Shown here piece after piece: positions 46,019-58,727 of a DNA stretch of 64,000 bases. The notes under the pieces are model-generated. The model was not told the DNA's origin, searched no databases, and saw only the letters and a program-made list of their open reading frames with translations. The stretch spans positions 22,174,808-22,238,807 of the forward strand of contig CM064417.1 in the NCBI GenBank assembly GCA_032690845.1, written 5' to 3'. Position 1 is the first letter of the stretch. Each line of letters begins with the position of its first letter. Source of the DNA: Eleusine coracana subsp. coracana (lineage: Eukaryota; Streptophyta; Magnoliopsida; Poales; Poaceae). A program made the position numbers and the translations under genes.

Positions 46019-46023
46019 CAAAC
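46019..46023. repeat. Left target-site duplication of Sirevirus copy C
   Basis: CAAAC, repeated at 56750-56754. It lies in the last intron of the TNPA-like gene. Confidence 0.93.
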
Positions 46024-47865
46024 TGAAGGACCAAGAAAGTGACCAAAGGGGGGGAAGGGGGGGGGGGGAGGGAGACAATTAAAATTCTCCGAGAGAACTT
46101 AGCCTATGTCCCGGTTACAACCTGAGCCAACCTCTAAACCGATTAGCAGGGCCACACACACCAACTTGTGATGTGCTAACCCTAGGAGTGATCAACAACA
46201 GCAGCGGAACACAGCAGAAGCAAAGGAGAAAAAAAATTACCCAAAATAGTGCGAAACTAGACTACCATCGGTTGTGCTGATCACAGCCATCGGCAGTGCT
46301 GGTAAAGCCCATCGGCAGTGCCGGTACGGGATTCTCAAAAGCAACAAACAGAGCGCATCGGCAGTGCCGGTCTGGCCATCGGTAGTGCTGATGCGGGGTT
46401 CGGAATCAAGCCACCAGCAGTGCCAGTCGTGGCATCGGCAGTGCCGATCCGAGTTCTGACCCACCGACAGTGCCGGTCCTGGTCGTCGGCAGTGCCGGTC
46501 GACCCCGACAGAACAGAAAATGGTTATGATATTAGGCAAAAACTTGACCAAAACCAAATCAAACGAACTCCAAATGATGTGATTTTTGGACCAGTGAATC
46601 CTCAAAATATCACGACCCTAATCCTAGAATATCCACTCAATTGGCTCAAGGAATCATCACGAATTTCAGATCTTGTGCCAATAACACCAAAAAGAGAAAA
46701 CTTGAGAAATCCTTCAAATCGAAGATGCTAGAGCTATGGATTTGGTCAAGGACCAATGGAAATTTGTTCTAGCTCATCATAGCACCAAGTTTCCCATGAA
46801 ATCCGTCCCAAAACTTGCCCAAAAAGGAGATAAAAAATTCCCACAAAAATAGCTCCGAAAATAGAGAAAAAGACAAATTCGGGATTTAGGGAGAGAAGAA
46901 GATCTTGAGCACGAAAATACTTCTCATATCATAGAAACATGCTTACCAGATCCATGGATACAAGGCTAGGAAGCCACCCTCTTCCTCCTACTATTTGGAA
47001 GAGAAAGAGATGTCTCTCACACACCCTCTCCTCTCCTCTATTACATGAAGACCTCTCGTAGCACTTTAAACGAAGTCCTAACACAAGGCTAATGGGTAGA
47101 GGCACCTCTCTTACCAGCCACACCTCTCCTGATATAGGCCTAGGGTCCAAGACGACTCTACCCTTGACCTATAACTCATTGCCACCAACCACCAGGGGCA
47201 AAACTGTCCAACTCTTTTTCCTTCGCCCGAACGCCATCAAGCCCTTCACAACATTGCTTCGCCTTGACGAAAGCTCCGTGATGGTGCCACGTGCACCACC
47301 AACCACCGCCACTGGTTTTGAGGCCCAAACCAGGAAACCACCTTGCACGCTTCTCATAGCATGACTTCTTGATCTTGATGCGTGTCACCTCGTCCCGTGA
47401 TCTTCCTCGTCGGCAAGTCTCTCCTGCCTCCGGTCCATTGGAAGCCTCTACTTGCACTGATGCCCGATCACCTTTGACTTGTTCAACCCCACCGTCTTGA
47501 TCGCCACCCACGGTTTTGAGGCTCAACCGTGAAATCGTCTGTGCTTCTTGCCTCTCCACGTGTACGGTATGGATCACCGTGGACTTCACCCGGCCTCCGG
47601 CCCCAAGTCTCCTACTTGTGCCCGATCCTCTTGCCGTTGATCGCCAAGTTGACTCCAGTGACCTACACATCATGAGACAAGCAAACACGTTTCCCATCTC
47701 CTCCAACTCTCTAACATCCTCACCAACTCCGGTTCGTCAAAACCATGACATGCACAACCTCATGCAATCCCCACATTCCTGTATTTCAACTCAAACACCA
47801 ACTCAACCAATGTCAATTACTCATCACATATTGCAAACCATGACACATACCCACATGGTTTCTCA
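46024..47865 (-). repeat. 3' LTR of Sirevirus copy C
   Basis: 1842 bp. Minus-strand start TGAGAAACCATGTGG (47865), end GGTCCTTCA (46024). Two G-runs at 46048-46068 (+ strand), palindrome array 46255-46505 (for example ATCGGCA-G-TGCCGAT at 46434-46448). The TATA site reads TATATC (47131-47136) instead of TATATAA. Confidence 0.95.
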
Positions 47866-49211
47866 ATCTCCCCCTTGATGAGTACATTGACAACACCAAA
47901 TGCACAAAGATTAGAGATTGAAATACGAAGCCGAATAAGCACATACAAATGGCCAAACCAAAAGAAAAGGTAAAAAGTAGGCCATCTAGCAAAATAGGGA
48001 TCACAAAGCCAAGAGTTGGCAAAGATAGCGACTTGAGACGCAATGAGTGTGAAAAGCGCAAGAAAATGCTCAAGGACATGAAATGCTCCCCCTCAACTTG
48101 TGGTAGGTCTCATATAATGCAAAATGGACCGTTTTAAGTTTCTTAGCAATATTTGTGCATGACCCACAACTTTCTCCCCCTTTGGCAATGAACTCATCAA
48201 AGAAGCAAAAGAACAAACATGCAATGAATGAAAATGCAAACCTAAGGAGCTTCAACAATTATGCAAACAAGCATTTAACCTTGCTAATCATATCTATAGA
48301 GCCATGAAGTGTAAAAGCAACAGCTCACAATCAATCAAAGACAAAAACAGATAGCAAGACATAAACACCAAGAGCTATACAAGCTAAGCAAAAAGATTGA
48401 CTAGCTTAGATAGAATCAAATTTGCTCATCATGAGAAAAGCTGCCACCACATATATAAGTACTCCCATCCCAGGAAAAATAGGCATCAAGTGAATCAAAA
48501 GAAACTAGCTAGTCCCAATCTCAACTAGGGCAACAAGCATTCACAGAAAATGAGCTTTACAAACGCTCACATACGCAACAGAGACTCAATTGATCAAGTG
48601 TTTATTGTTTATCCTCATGTGTCCTCTTATCCATGCGGAGGGTCGCACGACTGGTTATGGCAAACACCCCGAGGCCTCAAGTCACAGTGTTTGGATTTAG
48701 CATTTTAGAATTATTTTGATCAAAGCACTTAGCAGATTTTTCATGATTTATTCACATGACAAAAGAGCATGCCTTTGTGGCAAAAGGAACACACGTTCCC
48801 ACAATGTTGCATCATGAACTAAACATTTGCAAAGCCTTCCATTTCACAAACACAAGGTGTCAAAGCCAAGATATCCTCTAGACTAACCTCAACACAAGTC
48901 TTGACAAGGATAAAAGCAATTATACACATGGTGAGCAAGTCTTAGCAAGATTGGTTCATAAGGTTCACAAGAAGCTAAGTTTACCTTTAAGATTAACAAG
49001 TTGCTCAAAAAGAGTCTATAACAAGCCATCTAGAAAATCTAAGCATGAGAGATTCCTATCACATCCACACAACTTAGCTCAAGCTCAATCATAGCAAAGA
49101 GAAATGCAAGAAAGCATAGGAATCAAAGCTCATCTACCAATGCATATATTACATATGAGATGCAATGCAAAAAGGTAAGGTACATATATACAAGAGAACA
49201 CCAACTCCCCC
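47866..49211 (-). other. Sirevirus copy C 3' non-coding region with polypurine tracts
   Basis: Terminal tract CATCAAGGGGGAGAT on the minus strand (47866-47880), with further tracts near 48084-48096, 48170-48186 and 49203-49215. Aligns with 4502-5748. No gene. Confidence 0.88.
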
Positions 49212-50689
49212 TCAAGTGATGCCATAAGGATGACAAACACCAAGCTCCCCGCGAAGAAAACCAAATCTTAAAGCATCTAGGGGCTTGGTAAGGATATCAG
49301 CCAATTGGTTTTTGGTGTCAATGTATTTGACCTCAACATCTCCCTTGTCAACACATTATCTCTCAGGAAGTGGAATCTCACATTTATGTGTTTGACCTTA
49401 CCATGTAGGACTGGGTTCTTGGCTAAGCATATGGCACTGGAGTTATCACACATGAGTGGAACACCCTTAAAGGTTAACCCATAGTCTCTCATGGTGGACA
49501 CAATCGATAGGATTTGTGGGCATCAGCTAGCAGCTGCAACATACTCAGCCTCTGTGGTGGATTGGGCTACACTTCGACTGCTTACGAGAAGACCAACAGA
49601 TCAAAGAAGTACCCAAGAAATGGAAAGTAATAGAAGAGCTCTTCCTATCAATTCTACACCCAACAAAGTCCGCATCTAAATACCCAATAAGATCAAGAGA
49701 TGAAGATGCAGAGTACCAAAGACCAAACTCAAGGATGTATTTGAGATACCTGAAAATGCGCTTGACAGCCTTGCGATGAGTCACCCTTGGGGAAGCCTGG
49801 AAGCGAGCACAAAGACACACTTTAAAGTGTATGTCAGGTCTTGTCGCCGTTAGGTACAAGAGGGAGCCAATCATGCTCCTGTATTCCCTTTTGTCCACCA
49901 CTTCATAGTCTTCATCAGGTCAAGTTCCGTTGTTGTGGACATTGGTGTTGACAACGGCTTCACATTGACCATGTCGAACTTCTTTAGGATATCCTTCATG
50001 TACTTGGCTTGAAGTATGAAGGTGCCTTGCTTGCACTGCTTGATTTGAAGTCCAAGAAAGAAGGTGAGCTCACCCATCATCAACATCTGAAATTCACTTT
50101 TCTTAGCTTCCTGAAATCTGGACAGAAGAGCTTGAGAGGAACCTCCAAAGATGATATCATCCACGTAAATCTGAACCATGAGAAAGTCATTGCCATGCTT
50201 TAGAGTGAACAAGGTTTTGTCAACATACCCGATGACATACCCGCGCTCAAGCAAGAAAGTCTTAAGCCTAGCATACCATGTCCTAGGTGCTTGCTTTAGC
50301 CCGTACAAAGCCTTTTGAGGCTTGTACACACGATTTGGGTATTTGTGGTGCTGAAAGCCAAGTGGTTGTCTCGCATAAACCTCTTCCTCTATGAAATATT
50401 TAGGAAAGCACTCTTGACATCCATTTGGTAGATTCTAATGCACTTAGAGGCAGCAAATGCAAGCAAGATCCTAATGGCTTCTATGAGTGCAACAGGAGCA
50501 AAGGTTTCCCCATAGTCTAAGCCCTCCACTTGACTGAAACCCAGGGCAACAAGCCTAGCCTTGTTTCTAACAACCTCACCATCTTCGCCATGCTTGTTTT
50601 TGAAAACCCACTTGGTTCCTATGATATTGACACGAACAGGAGGCTCTACTAGGGTCCACACTCTTTCTCTCAAAGTTTCTCAACTCCTT
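49212..50689 (-). pseudogene. pol: Sirevirus copy C RT-RNase H
   Basis: Minus strand from about 50689: VWTLVEPPVRVNIIGTKWVF, GETFAPVA, QMDVKSAFLN, then after a frame break ALYGLKQAPRTWY, YVDD (50166-50155) and FLGLQIKQC. RNase H begins with RSMIGSLLYLTATRPDIHF and ends CDNSSAICL; the coding end is at 49212-49214. Reading passes through at least four frames (breaks near 50400-50340, 49900, 49570 and 49330), so the protein is dead although the YVDD catalytic box is intact. A missing stretch after FLN removes part of the fingers region found in copy A. Confidence 0.92.
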
Positions 50690-53049
50690 ATGCATGGCAT
50701 TAACCCAATGTTCATCAGATAATGCGTGTCCAACATCCCGAGGTTCAAAGGTGGCAACAAAGAGAGAATTAGTAAAGCGGGCGAGATGTGCAGACCTTGA
50801 CCTTGTTGTCCTCTCATAGAGATTACCGATCATCTGTTGAGGTGGATGTTGATGCTGAATGTGGTGAGGGGCCTCTCTCGCAGAGCGTACCTCCCCCTCA
50901 ACCATAGCTGGAGCTGGCTCAATAGCTACTGAGGTCGATGTAGAAGCTTCTGTACCTCTGTTGGAGTGGTGGAAGAAGCAGGAACAAGCTCGGATGTGGG
51001 ATGGAAAGACTCATCATCATCATCATCCAAGCCCTGTAGGTCCTCTTCTATAAAGATACTCTCCTCCATCTCCCTGTTACTTGCAGTCTCAACCACATTG
51101 CTTGCACAAGAGTTTGATTCATCAAAGGTTACATCGCAGGACTCTACGACGGTGTTAGTTTCCAAATTCAAAACTCTGTAAGAATGGCCATGAAGGGTGT
51201 AGCCAAGAAAGATGCCATCGGAAGATCTCGACTCAAACTTATCAAGATTGCCACGCTTGAGAATGAAGCATGTGCTACCAAAGGCGCGCAAATGAGAAAC
51301 AGATGGCTTCCTCCCAAAGCGTAGCTCATAGTAAGTCACATTAAGAATTGAGCGCAAGAAAACCCGATTGGAAACATAGCAAGCAGTGCTAATGACCTTA
51401 GCCCAGAACCGCCTCGTAGTCCTATGCTCATCGAGCATCGTCCGGGCCATTTCCACCATGGTTCTGTTCTTTCTTTCGACCACACCATTCTGCTGAGGGA
51501 CACGAGATGCTGAAAACTGATGCTCAATACCATGCTCAAGACAGAAAGCATCAAAGGAGTTCTTGAACTCGATGCCATTATCACTATGAATTGCTCGTAA
51601 TACACCAGTAAGTTCCTTGAACAACCTCAAAGCTAAGCTCAGAAAGTGATGAAAAACTTCATCCTTGCTCTCAATAAAGTAAACCCAAGAGTAGCGAGAG
51701 TAGTCATCAATAATTACAAGAACGTACCACTTTTCACCCGCCGAACGAACCCGAGAAGGAGCAATAGTGTCCATATGAAGCAGCTCTCCAGGGCGTTCAG
51801 TCATCACCAAATTGATTGGTGGATGAGAAGCGGCAATCATTTTCCCATGACGACAAGGAGCACAAACCAAATCCTTATCAAATTTGAGCTTAGGCAATCC
51901 TCGGATCAAACCTAGGCCACACAAGTGACAAAGCAAGTCAAAGCTCATGTGACCTAGTCTCCTATGCCATTTCCAGAGCTCAGAAGAAGATTGAGTAAAC
52001 AAGCACTTGTGAGAACCAGGAGAACCAGCAAAATCAGCCTGAAAAACTTTCCCAATGCTAGAAATGCCACAAACCAAAGAGCCATTTGAATCAAGAACAC
52101 AAGAGGCATTTTTCTTAAAGGGCACTTCCAAACCAACATCTAGCAACTGAGAGACAGAGAGGAGATTGTACTTGAGATGCTCAACCAAACCAACATCCTT
52201 GAGAGTGAATTTTTCATTTACCTTTACCGCGCCTCTTGCCTTCACTCTCCCTCTCTTGTCATCTCTAAAGGTCACATACTCCCAGTGCTTCAGAGGAGTG
52301 AGGCTGAAGAACCACTTTGCATCTCCGGTCATGTGGCGCGAACACCCGGAGTCCATCAACCATTTGTTCTCTAGGTCTCCACCTGCTGCCTACAAAGAAC
52401 AAGAAGGAAAGATCGATGACTCAGTGCTAGGGTTAGAAAGAAAACTCTTGGGAAGCCAGCACTGAATCACATGACATGTAGGGGTTATCACAGTTCTTTG
52501 CACATTACCAGTCGAATGCGTGGGACGAGTACCATGATGGGAAACGCGTGGCCTGTCAAAGCGTCTCGACTCAAACCTGGGGTTGTGAGGATAGAAATCA
52601 CTTGTGTGAAAGCCAAATCCACGCGAGTGATGCTCACCATGATGGGGAAAACATGGAGTGCCAAAGCGCTGCTGTGAAAAGCCTCTGTTTCGTGAATCAA
52701 AGCCATATGAGGAATGAACCTGTCCACGATAGGCACGAGAAAAAGAGCGAGTCTGAAAACTAATAAAATCATCATGATGCACATTCCTAGTTAACTCAGC
52801 TTGCATCCTCTCAATTTTCTTACGCCTATAACAGTACTCATCCAAGTGACCCTTACGACCACAAAACATGCACAGTGGGTTTGGGTTTTGGCTTCTCGGC
52901 TTGCTTTGGGTTGAAGGAAGGATTAGGGTTAGGTGGATAGTATGTGTCAGTGGGTTTGATGGACTGTTCCTCATCGTTGTAGCTAGAGCTAGGCACAAAC
53001 TTACCCACAGTCTGAGTCTCCTTGTCACACCTCTCAAATCCTAAGCCCA
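50690..53049 (-). pseudogene. pol: Sirevirus copy C CCHC-protease-integrase
   Basis: The second zinc knuckle CMFC-GRKGH-LDEYC lies at about 52870-52829, in a frame shifted from gag, followed by a Gly/Arg/Phe/His-rich linker. From 52359 the frame is open for 477 codons: protease with intact DSG (residues 3-5, GCSRHMTGD), the GAG-pre-integrase finger HRRLGH and CAPC intact, then integrase D (HMDT, about residue 197), D (SDNG, about 260) and E (GVVERK, about 295). One Ser is lost from FKNSSF, giving 34 instead of 35 residues between the last two. An acidic DDDDDESF linker follows. This copy keeps active-site residues that copy A has lost. The frameshift before RT (about 50651-50672) is shared with copy A. 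Confidence 0.92.
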
Positions 53050-54839
53050 AGTTGTAGGTTGACCTACTGGCACTTTATTTGACTCTTGCCAAGTCACTCT
53101 CAATCTTCTCCTCACTCACTAAGGTTCTTTGGAGACGAGAGATGAGATAGTCATTTTCTTGGGTCAGGATTTTGTTTTCCTCTCTAGTTATTGCAAGCTT
53201 ATCCTTAAGAGAGCAACACACTACACATGGTGGTGGGAGAACTTTCGAGCGAGTCTCATCTAGCAGCTTGGAATCAAGCTCTTTGACTTTGAGGGTTTGA
53301 GCTTCCAACTCATTAGTGAGCTTGGAGCACTTCTGACATGCACCCAAAAGAGTTGGTCTAGCTTTGAATTCATCAAGCTCTTTAAGGGCACTCTCAAGCT
53401 GACTGACAACTTGAGCATGCACACTTTCCCTCTGACTAAGATCATTCATCACAACTTGACAAGACACACTAAACATTAGCATTTTTAGCAAGCTTGGACC
53501 TAAGCTTAGTGATCTCATACTCGGCATTCTCCAACTTAGACTTAAACTCTCTATTCTCACGAACAGCATTGCGAAGCTTATCATCTTGCATGAGCAAAAC
53601 ATCACGCAAATGATCAAGTTCAGAAGAGAGCTCATCAAGAGTGGGAGGTACCTTGCTTGTGTTGGAATCAGAGCCAGAGTCGGTGTCGTGATCATTCTTT
53701 GTCATGAAGCAAAGCCCGGTGAAGTCGTCCTTCCTCTTGACTCGTGGCTTCTCAACCTCCTCCTCCGAGCTTGTAAGGCCTTCGCTTGATGTGAGGTCGA
53801 TGTCGCTCAAGACAGCAACGCAAGCACGTGCAATGTCCTTGGCGAACTTCTTGGAGTTCTTGCCTTTCTTGTAGAAGCGGTTCTTCTTCTGCTTGAAATC
53901 TTTAGTGTTATTGTCGTGGTACCCAACCTTCTTCTTCTTCTTGGGGCAGTCAGCGATGAAGTGTGCAGGGTGACCACACTCGAAGTAGGTTCTTGAAATA
54001 CCTCCTCTTCTCTCCTTTTGGTTGTTGTAGAACTTCCTAACTTCCTTGTGAGCAAGGACAACTCCTCATCAGGAATGCACTCCATCTGTTCGTCGGAAGC
54101 TACAGCAAGAGAAGACAAGGCAAACTCCAAAAAAGACTTGTCAAGTGAGGGGTTAGTTCCATGCACCACTGTGACTACCCTTCTAAGAGCTAGAAAGCAA
54201 AGCCATGCTGGAAGTAGGATTAGCAAGATTAGGACGAGACTTCCTAGATAGTTCATGAGATTTCAGCTCGCTATACAGTTGCTCACAGTCCAGGGTATTG
54301 AAATCAACATTTTCTTCTAGTGCAACAATCTTAACCCCCCAAGCATTTTCATCAATTGAATATAGCAATTGCTTAGCTCTATCATTATCATTATGCACAA
54401 GGTTACCACAAGCTTGCAAGTTGCACACAATGGCCTCAAACCTACGAAAAGTGTCATCTAGTGACTCGCCAGGTTTTTGTGCAAAGGTTTGGTACTATCT
54501 ATTGTAAGAATCCTTACGCATAGACTTGACTTGATTAGTACCCTCATGGTATGTGCAAAGCTTTGCCCAAATGGCATGTGCAGTATCAAGATGAGCAGCA
54601 CGATCATGTTCATTCCTATCTAGAGCAGAAAGCAGGATATTGACAACTTTGGAGTTTTTTTCACACCTGGTTAACTCACCTACTGGCGAGGTGTTGAGAT
54701 CGTCCGGTATGGCGTAGTCCTGCTCCACGATCTCCTAAATTGCACATCTGTGGCTTAAGAGATAAGCCTTGGTCCATGACTTCCAGTAGGGAAAGTCCTC
54801 TCCATCGAACATCCAAAGCTTGACCACACGCTTCTCCAT
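53050..54839 (-). pseudogene. gag: Sirevirus copy C gag
   Basis: Met at 54839, MEKRVVKLWMFDGEDFPYW, the usual start of copia gag. A stop follows soon (CAI-stop, near 54738), then frame continues EIVEQDYAIPDDL and on through LLYSIDENAWGVK. A stop at 54495 and frameshifts near 54200 and 54010 break it. The first zinc knuckle reads YFEC-GHPAH-FIADC (53987-53946), with its first Cys changed to Tyr. Downstream is a long Glu/Lys/Leu-rich region (DELSSELDHLRDVLL and after) predicted by eye as coiled coil, an unusual gag extension seen in Sireviruses, and a CQKC/CVVC pair. Gag would form the particle and bind RNA. Confidence 0.9.
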
Positions 54840-54888
54840 GTCGCCTTTAGATCACAAAGCCGGTTAAGGTCAAATAGTGATCAAACCA

Positions 54889-54900
54889 GCTCTGATACCA
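54889..54900 (-). promoter_or_regulatory. Primer-binding site (initiator tRNA-Met)
   Basis: Minus strand TGGTATCAGAGC, an exact match to the initiator tRNA-Met complement, two bases from the 5' LTR end. Confidence 0.95.
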
Positions 54901-54902
54901 AT

Positions 54903-56749
54903 TGAAGGACCGAGAAGGCAACCAGGAGGGGGGGGGGCGGTGAATGGGAGCCAATTAAAATTCTCCAAGAGAACTTGGCTTATGTCCTGATTACAACCCA
55001 AGCCAACCTCTAAACCGATCACCAGGGCCACACACACCAACTTGTGATGTGCTAACCCTAAGAGTGATCAACAACAGCAGCAGAACACAGCGGAAATAAA
55101 TGAGAATAGAAAACACCCAAAACAGTGCAAAACTGGACTACCATCAGCAGTGCTGATTGGCACCATCGGCAGTGCCGGTAAAGCCCATCAGCAGTGTCAG
55201 TGGGGGCTTCTCAAAAGCAGCAAACAGAGCGCGCGACAGTGCCGGTCTGGCCATTGATAGTGCTGATGCGGGGTTCGGACTCAAGCCACCAGCAGTGCCG
55301 GTCATGGCATCGACAGTGCCGATCCGAGTTCTGATCCACCAGCAGTGCCGGTCCTGGTCGTCGGCAGTGCCGGTCGACCCCGATAGAACTGAAAAGGGTT
55401 TCGGGATTAGGCAAAAACTTGACCAAAACCTAATCAAATAAACTCCAAATGATGTAATTTTTTGACCAGTGAATCCTCAACACATCACGACCCTAATCCT
55501 AGAAGATCCACTCAATTGGCTCAAGGAATCATCACGAATTTTAGATCTTGTGCCAAGAACACCAAAAAGGGAAAACTTGAGAAATCCTTCAAATCGAAGA
55601 TGCTAGATCTATGGATTCGGACAAGGACCTATGGAGATTCATTCTAGCTCATCATAGCACCAAGTTTCCCACGAAATCCGTCCCAAAACTTGCCTAAAAA
55701 GGAGATCAAAAATTTCCACGAAAATAGCTCCTAAAATAGAGAAAAAGACAAATTCGAGATTTAGGGAGAGAGGAAGATCTTGAGCATGAAAATACTTCTC
55801 ATATCATAGAAACATGCTTAAAAGATCCATGGATACAAGGCTAGGAATCCAGCCTCTTCCTTCCACTATTTGGAAGAGAAAGAGATGTCTCTCACACACC
55901 CTCTACTCTCTTCTATTACATGAAGACCATGCCTAGCACTTTAAACGAAGTCCTAACACAAGGCTAATGGACAGAGGCACCTCTCCTACCAGCCACACCT
56001 CTCCTTATATAGGCCTAGGGTCCAAGATGACTCTACCCTTGACCTATAACTCATTGCCACCAACCACCAGGGCCAAAACCGTCCAACTCTTTTTCCTTCG
56101 CCCGAACGCCATCAAGCCCTTCACAACATTGCTTCGCCTCGACGAAAGCTCCGTGATGGTGCCACGTGCACCACCAACCACCGCCACCGGTTTTGAGGCC
56201 CAAACTGGGAAACCACCTTGCACGCTTCTCATAGCATGACTTCTTGATCTTGATGCGTGTCACCTCATCCCGTGATCTTCCTTGTCGGCAAGTCTCTCCC
56301 GCCTCCGGTCCATTGGAAGCCTCTACTTGCACCGATGCCTGATCACCTTTGACTTGGTCAACCCCACCGTCTTGATCACCATCCACAGTTTTGAGGCTCA
56401 ATCCTGAAACCGTCAGTGATTCTTGACTCTCCACATGTACGGTGTGGATCACCCTTGACTTCACCTAGCCTCCTGATCGTCCGGCCCCAAGTCTCCTACT
56501 TGTGCCCGATCCTCTCGCCGCTGACCTCCAAGTTGACTCCAGTGACCTACACATCATGAGACAAGCAAACATATTTTCCATCTCCTGCAACTCTACAACA
56601 TCCTCACCAACTCCGGTTAGTCAAAACCATGACATGCACAACCTCATGCAATCCCCAGATTCCCGCATGTTAACTCAAACACCAACTCAACCAATATCAA
56701 TTACTCATCACATATTGCAAACCATGGCACATATCCACATGGTTTGTCA
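54903..56749 (-). repeat. 5' LTR of Sirevirus copy C
   Basis: 1847 bp. TATATAA box at 56011-56005 on the minus strand. G-run near 54928-54938, palindrome array 55140-55380. The start at 56749 reads TGACAAACC, one base different from the TGAGAAACC of the other LTRs. Confidence 0.95.
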
Positions 56750-56754
56750 CAAAC
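56750..56754. repeat. Right target-site duplication of Sirevirus copy C
   Basis: CAAAC, identical to 46019-46023. Confidence 0.93.
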
Positions 56755-56820
56755 ACCTTAGAAAACTTAGAAGTTAATAATTTGTCACTTACAAATACTT
56801 ATAGAATCTCCCTTCCTTGG

Positions 56821-56912
56821 CAGGGGTGTTAAATAATCAGTCAGGAAATGAAGAAGAGTTGGGTGCAGGGATCGCTCGCAACCTCTTTGGACCGCACGAA
56901 CCGGAGTCTTAG
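56821..56912 (+). pseudogene. CACTA TNPA-like gene, last exon
   Basis: After an acceptor-like TTGGCAG at about 56817-56823 the frame reads GVLNNQSGNEEELGAGIARNLFGPHEPES and stops at the TAG at 56910-56912. It follows the donor at about 45936 once the Sirevirus is removed, so the retrotransposon sits in the final intron. Confidence 0.65.
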
Positions 56913-57642
56913 TCACTTGTCATACATTTCCACTTGTCATCGTATGAACTTATGTATTTGAGTAATTGTTTACTTGTGAACTTGTAAACTTGTAGACTAC
57001 TACTTTGAACCTTCTCATTCTTATTTGGGGACTCGAGTTCGTGTTTTCATATCTATGATATGTCTGTGATGTTATTTGAGATATATGCCTGTGATGGTAT
57101 TGAGATTTATGCCTGTGATGTATATTGTGTGAAAATGTGATTTTTTTGACTGTGGGGACAAGAAAAAATAAAATAAAAAAGATTTTGGAACAAGGGTTTG
57201 CCAAGTGCTGTGACCATGGCAATTGGCAAACCCTGCACATTTTGCCGAGTGCCTAGGCATTAGCACTCGACAAACACTCAAGCCTTTGCGAGTGTTCTGA
57301 GCCAGGCACTCGGCAAACACTCAAGCCTTTGCCGAGTTCCCTGTTAGCACTCGACAAACATTCAAGCTTTTGGCGAGTGCTTTTAATATGGCACTCCGTA
57401 AAAGTTCCATTAGCCGCTTCCGACCGTTAGGTTACTTTTTTTTGCCAATTACCTTCCAAAGCACTTGGTAAAAATGTTTGCCAAGTGCCCGAGATATAGC
57501 ACTCGGCAAAGTTACTATGCCGAGAAAGTCACTGCCAAGCGTATTTTGCTGTGTGCCAGCCGTTGGCAAAGGGTTTGTCGAGTGCTTTTCACCCTTTGCA
57601 AAGTGCCTCTGGCACTCGACAAACAGTCAGTTTCCCGTAGTG
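56913..57642 (+). repeat. CACTA right end: subterminal repeats and TIR
   Basis: At 57180-57630 about a dozen TTTGCCGAGTGCC/GGCACTCGGCAAA units in both orientations, then the TIR ending CAGTTTCCCGTAGTG at 57642. The preceding 270 bp (56913-57180) is AT-rich 3' untranslated-like sequence. Confidence 0.92.
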
Positions 57643-57645
57643 ATA

Positions 57646-58727
57646 GTACATTAGAGCCCACAAAAATATTGTTACATGATGTACCATCAACACCAAATGA
57701 ATCATGTCAAATAAAAATGAGTCGAACCTTGTAGGAAAATTCGCTTTTATGCGAGAATTATTGGCAAGCCTAGAAGCAACAACTTGATGGATGAACCAGA
57801 GTGGCACATTGAAAATTACACATAGGACAAGAATAAAATTTTGAGTTGGCACTTATGTTGATACAGTGGATTGTGATATCGCGCCATTGAGCGCATGTTA
57901 TTTGTTATTAGGGAGACCTTGGCAATATGATCTTGATGCCACTCATGGAGGTCGTTCTAATAAATATTCATTTGTGCATAAAGGTGTGCATCATGTTTTA
58001 AACCCAATGGAAGACAGTGATATTAGGGTTGGTATGTTTGCTGGTGCGAAAAAGAAAAAACATGGTGCAAACATTACCTCAAAGCCGAGGACGGCTTTGA
58101 TTCAAGGGGTGGAGAATGATGTGGTTACCCCAAATGCTACAGCTCCATCTATGGATCCTCTAAAGGCTGCTAGTAATTGTGAAAAAACTTCTACTCAAAG
58201 AGCAATTGATGCCAACATCAGTTTTCCAGTTAATGTTTGTAAAAAGAATCCCAAGGATCCAAGGGAATATTCTTTTCAACTTGGTTGTGTTCAGATTGCT
58301 ATCAAGAGTAGTAAGAAAATTATCAATGCTACTATGCAATGTCAGACTTCAGTTAAAGATTCAGGTATGCTCAAGGAAGAAAATGCGGAAACTGTGTCAA
58401 AGCCGAGGACGGCTTTGTTTCAAGGAGGAGAGGATGATGAACCCATGCCTCCTCCAATCATGACAAATTATGATCATATCAAGAAGTGTTTTCTCTCGAA
58501 TAATGCTGATGGCAATGCAAATAATATTAATCATCCTATGTTTGGTGATATTCCTTTTCATGAGAAATTCAAACATAACGGAGGGAAATTTACTGCTTGT
58601 GGTCTATCGTCAAAGATAATTTTTAAAGGTGCGGAACTGTTCAGAAAAGAGGAGAAAATGAAGCCAAGGAAATATGTCAATGTTGGCTCTATGCATGTCG
58701 AGATCACAAGTGCAGTTCTAACTTAAT
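57646..58727 (+). pseudogene. Gypsy protease-region fragment, copy 1
   Basis: Related to 60315-61312. From about 57795: SGTLKI-T, then DTVDCDIAPLSACYLLLGRPWQYDLDATHGGR, the C-terminal half of a Ty3/gypsy retropepsin, and GVHHVLNPM. It continues open to a stop at 58724-58726 (frame from 57866) with the repeated peptide SKPRTAL-I/F-QG twice (58080 and 58398). The N-terminal half with the catalytic Asp is missing, as is RT. A frame break lies near 57845. The end KPRKYVNVGSMHVEI matches KERKEYVLIGSMVV of copy 2. Confidence 0.75.

Larger units (their letters stand above)
46024..56749 (-). mobile_element. Complete Sirevirus (Ty1/copia), copy C
   Basis: 10.7 kb with both LTRs (46024-47865 and 54903-56749), 5-bp target duplication CAAAC, initiator tRNA-Met primer-binding site, gag, zinc knuckles, protease-integrase-RT-RNase H, multiple polypurine tracts. 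Same family as copy A (421-7688). Structure is complete but every coding block has stops or frameshifts, so it is not autonomous. Confidence 0.95.
28257..57642 (+). mobile_element. CACTA (En/Spm) DNA transposon, 29.4 kb with nested insertions
   Basis: Terminal inverted repeats: left TACTACGGAAAAC (28257, first base C changed to T), right ending GTTTCCCGTAGTG (57642), extended inward by TGTTTGTCGAGTGCC on both sides. The 3-bp target duplication ATA is at 28254-28256 and 57643-57645, the size expected for CACTA. Many subterminal TTTGCCGAGTGCC repeats lie in both orientations near both ends. It carries a TNP2-type transposase gene and a TNPA-like gene, both on the + strand, each interrupted by a retrotransposon. 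Without the two insertions it would be about 9 kb. Confidence 0.95.
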
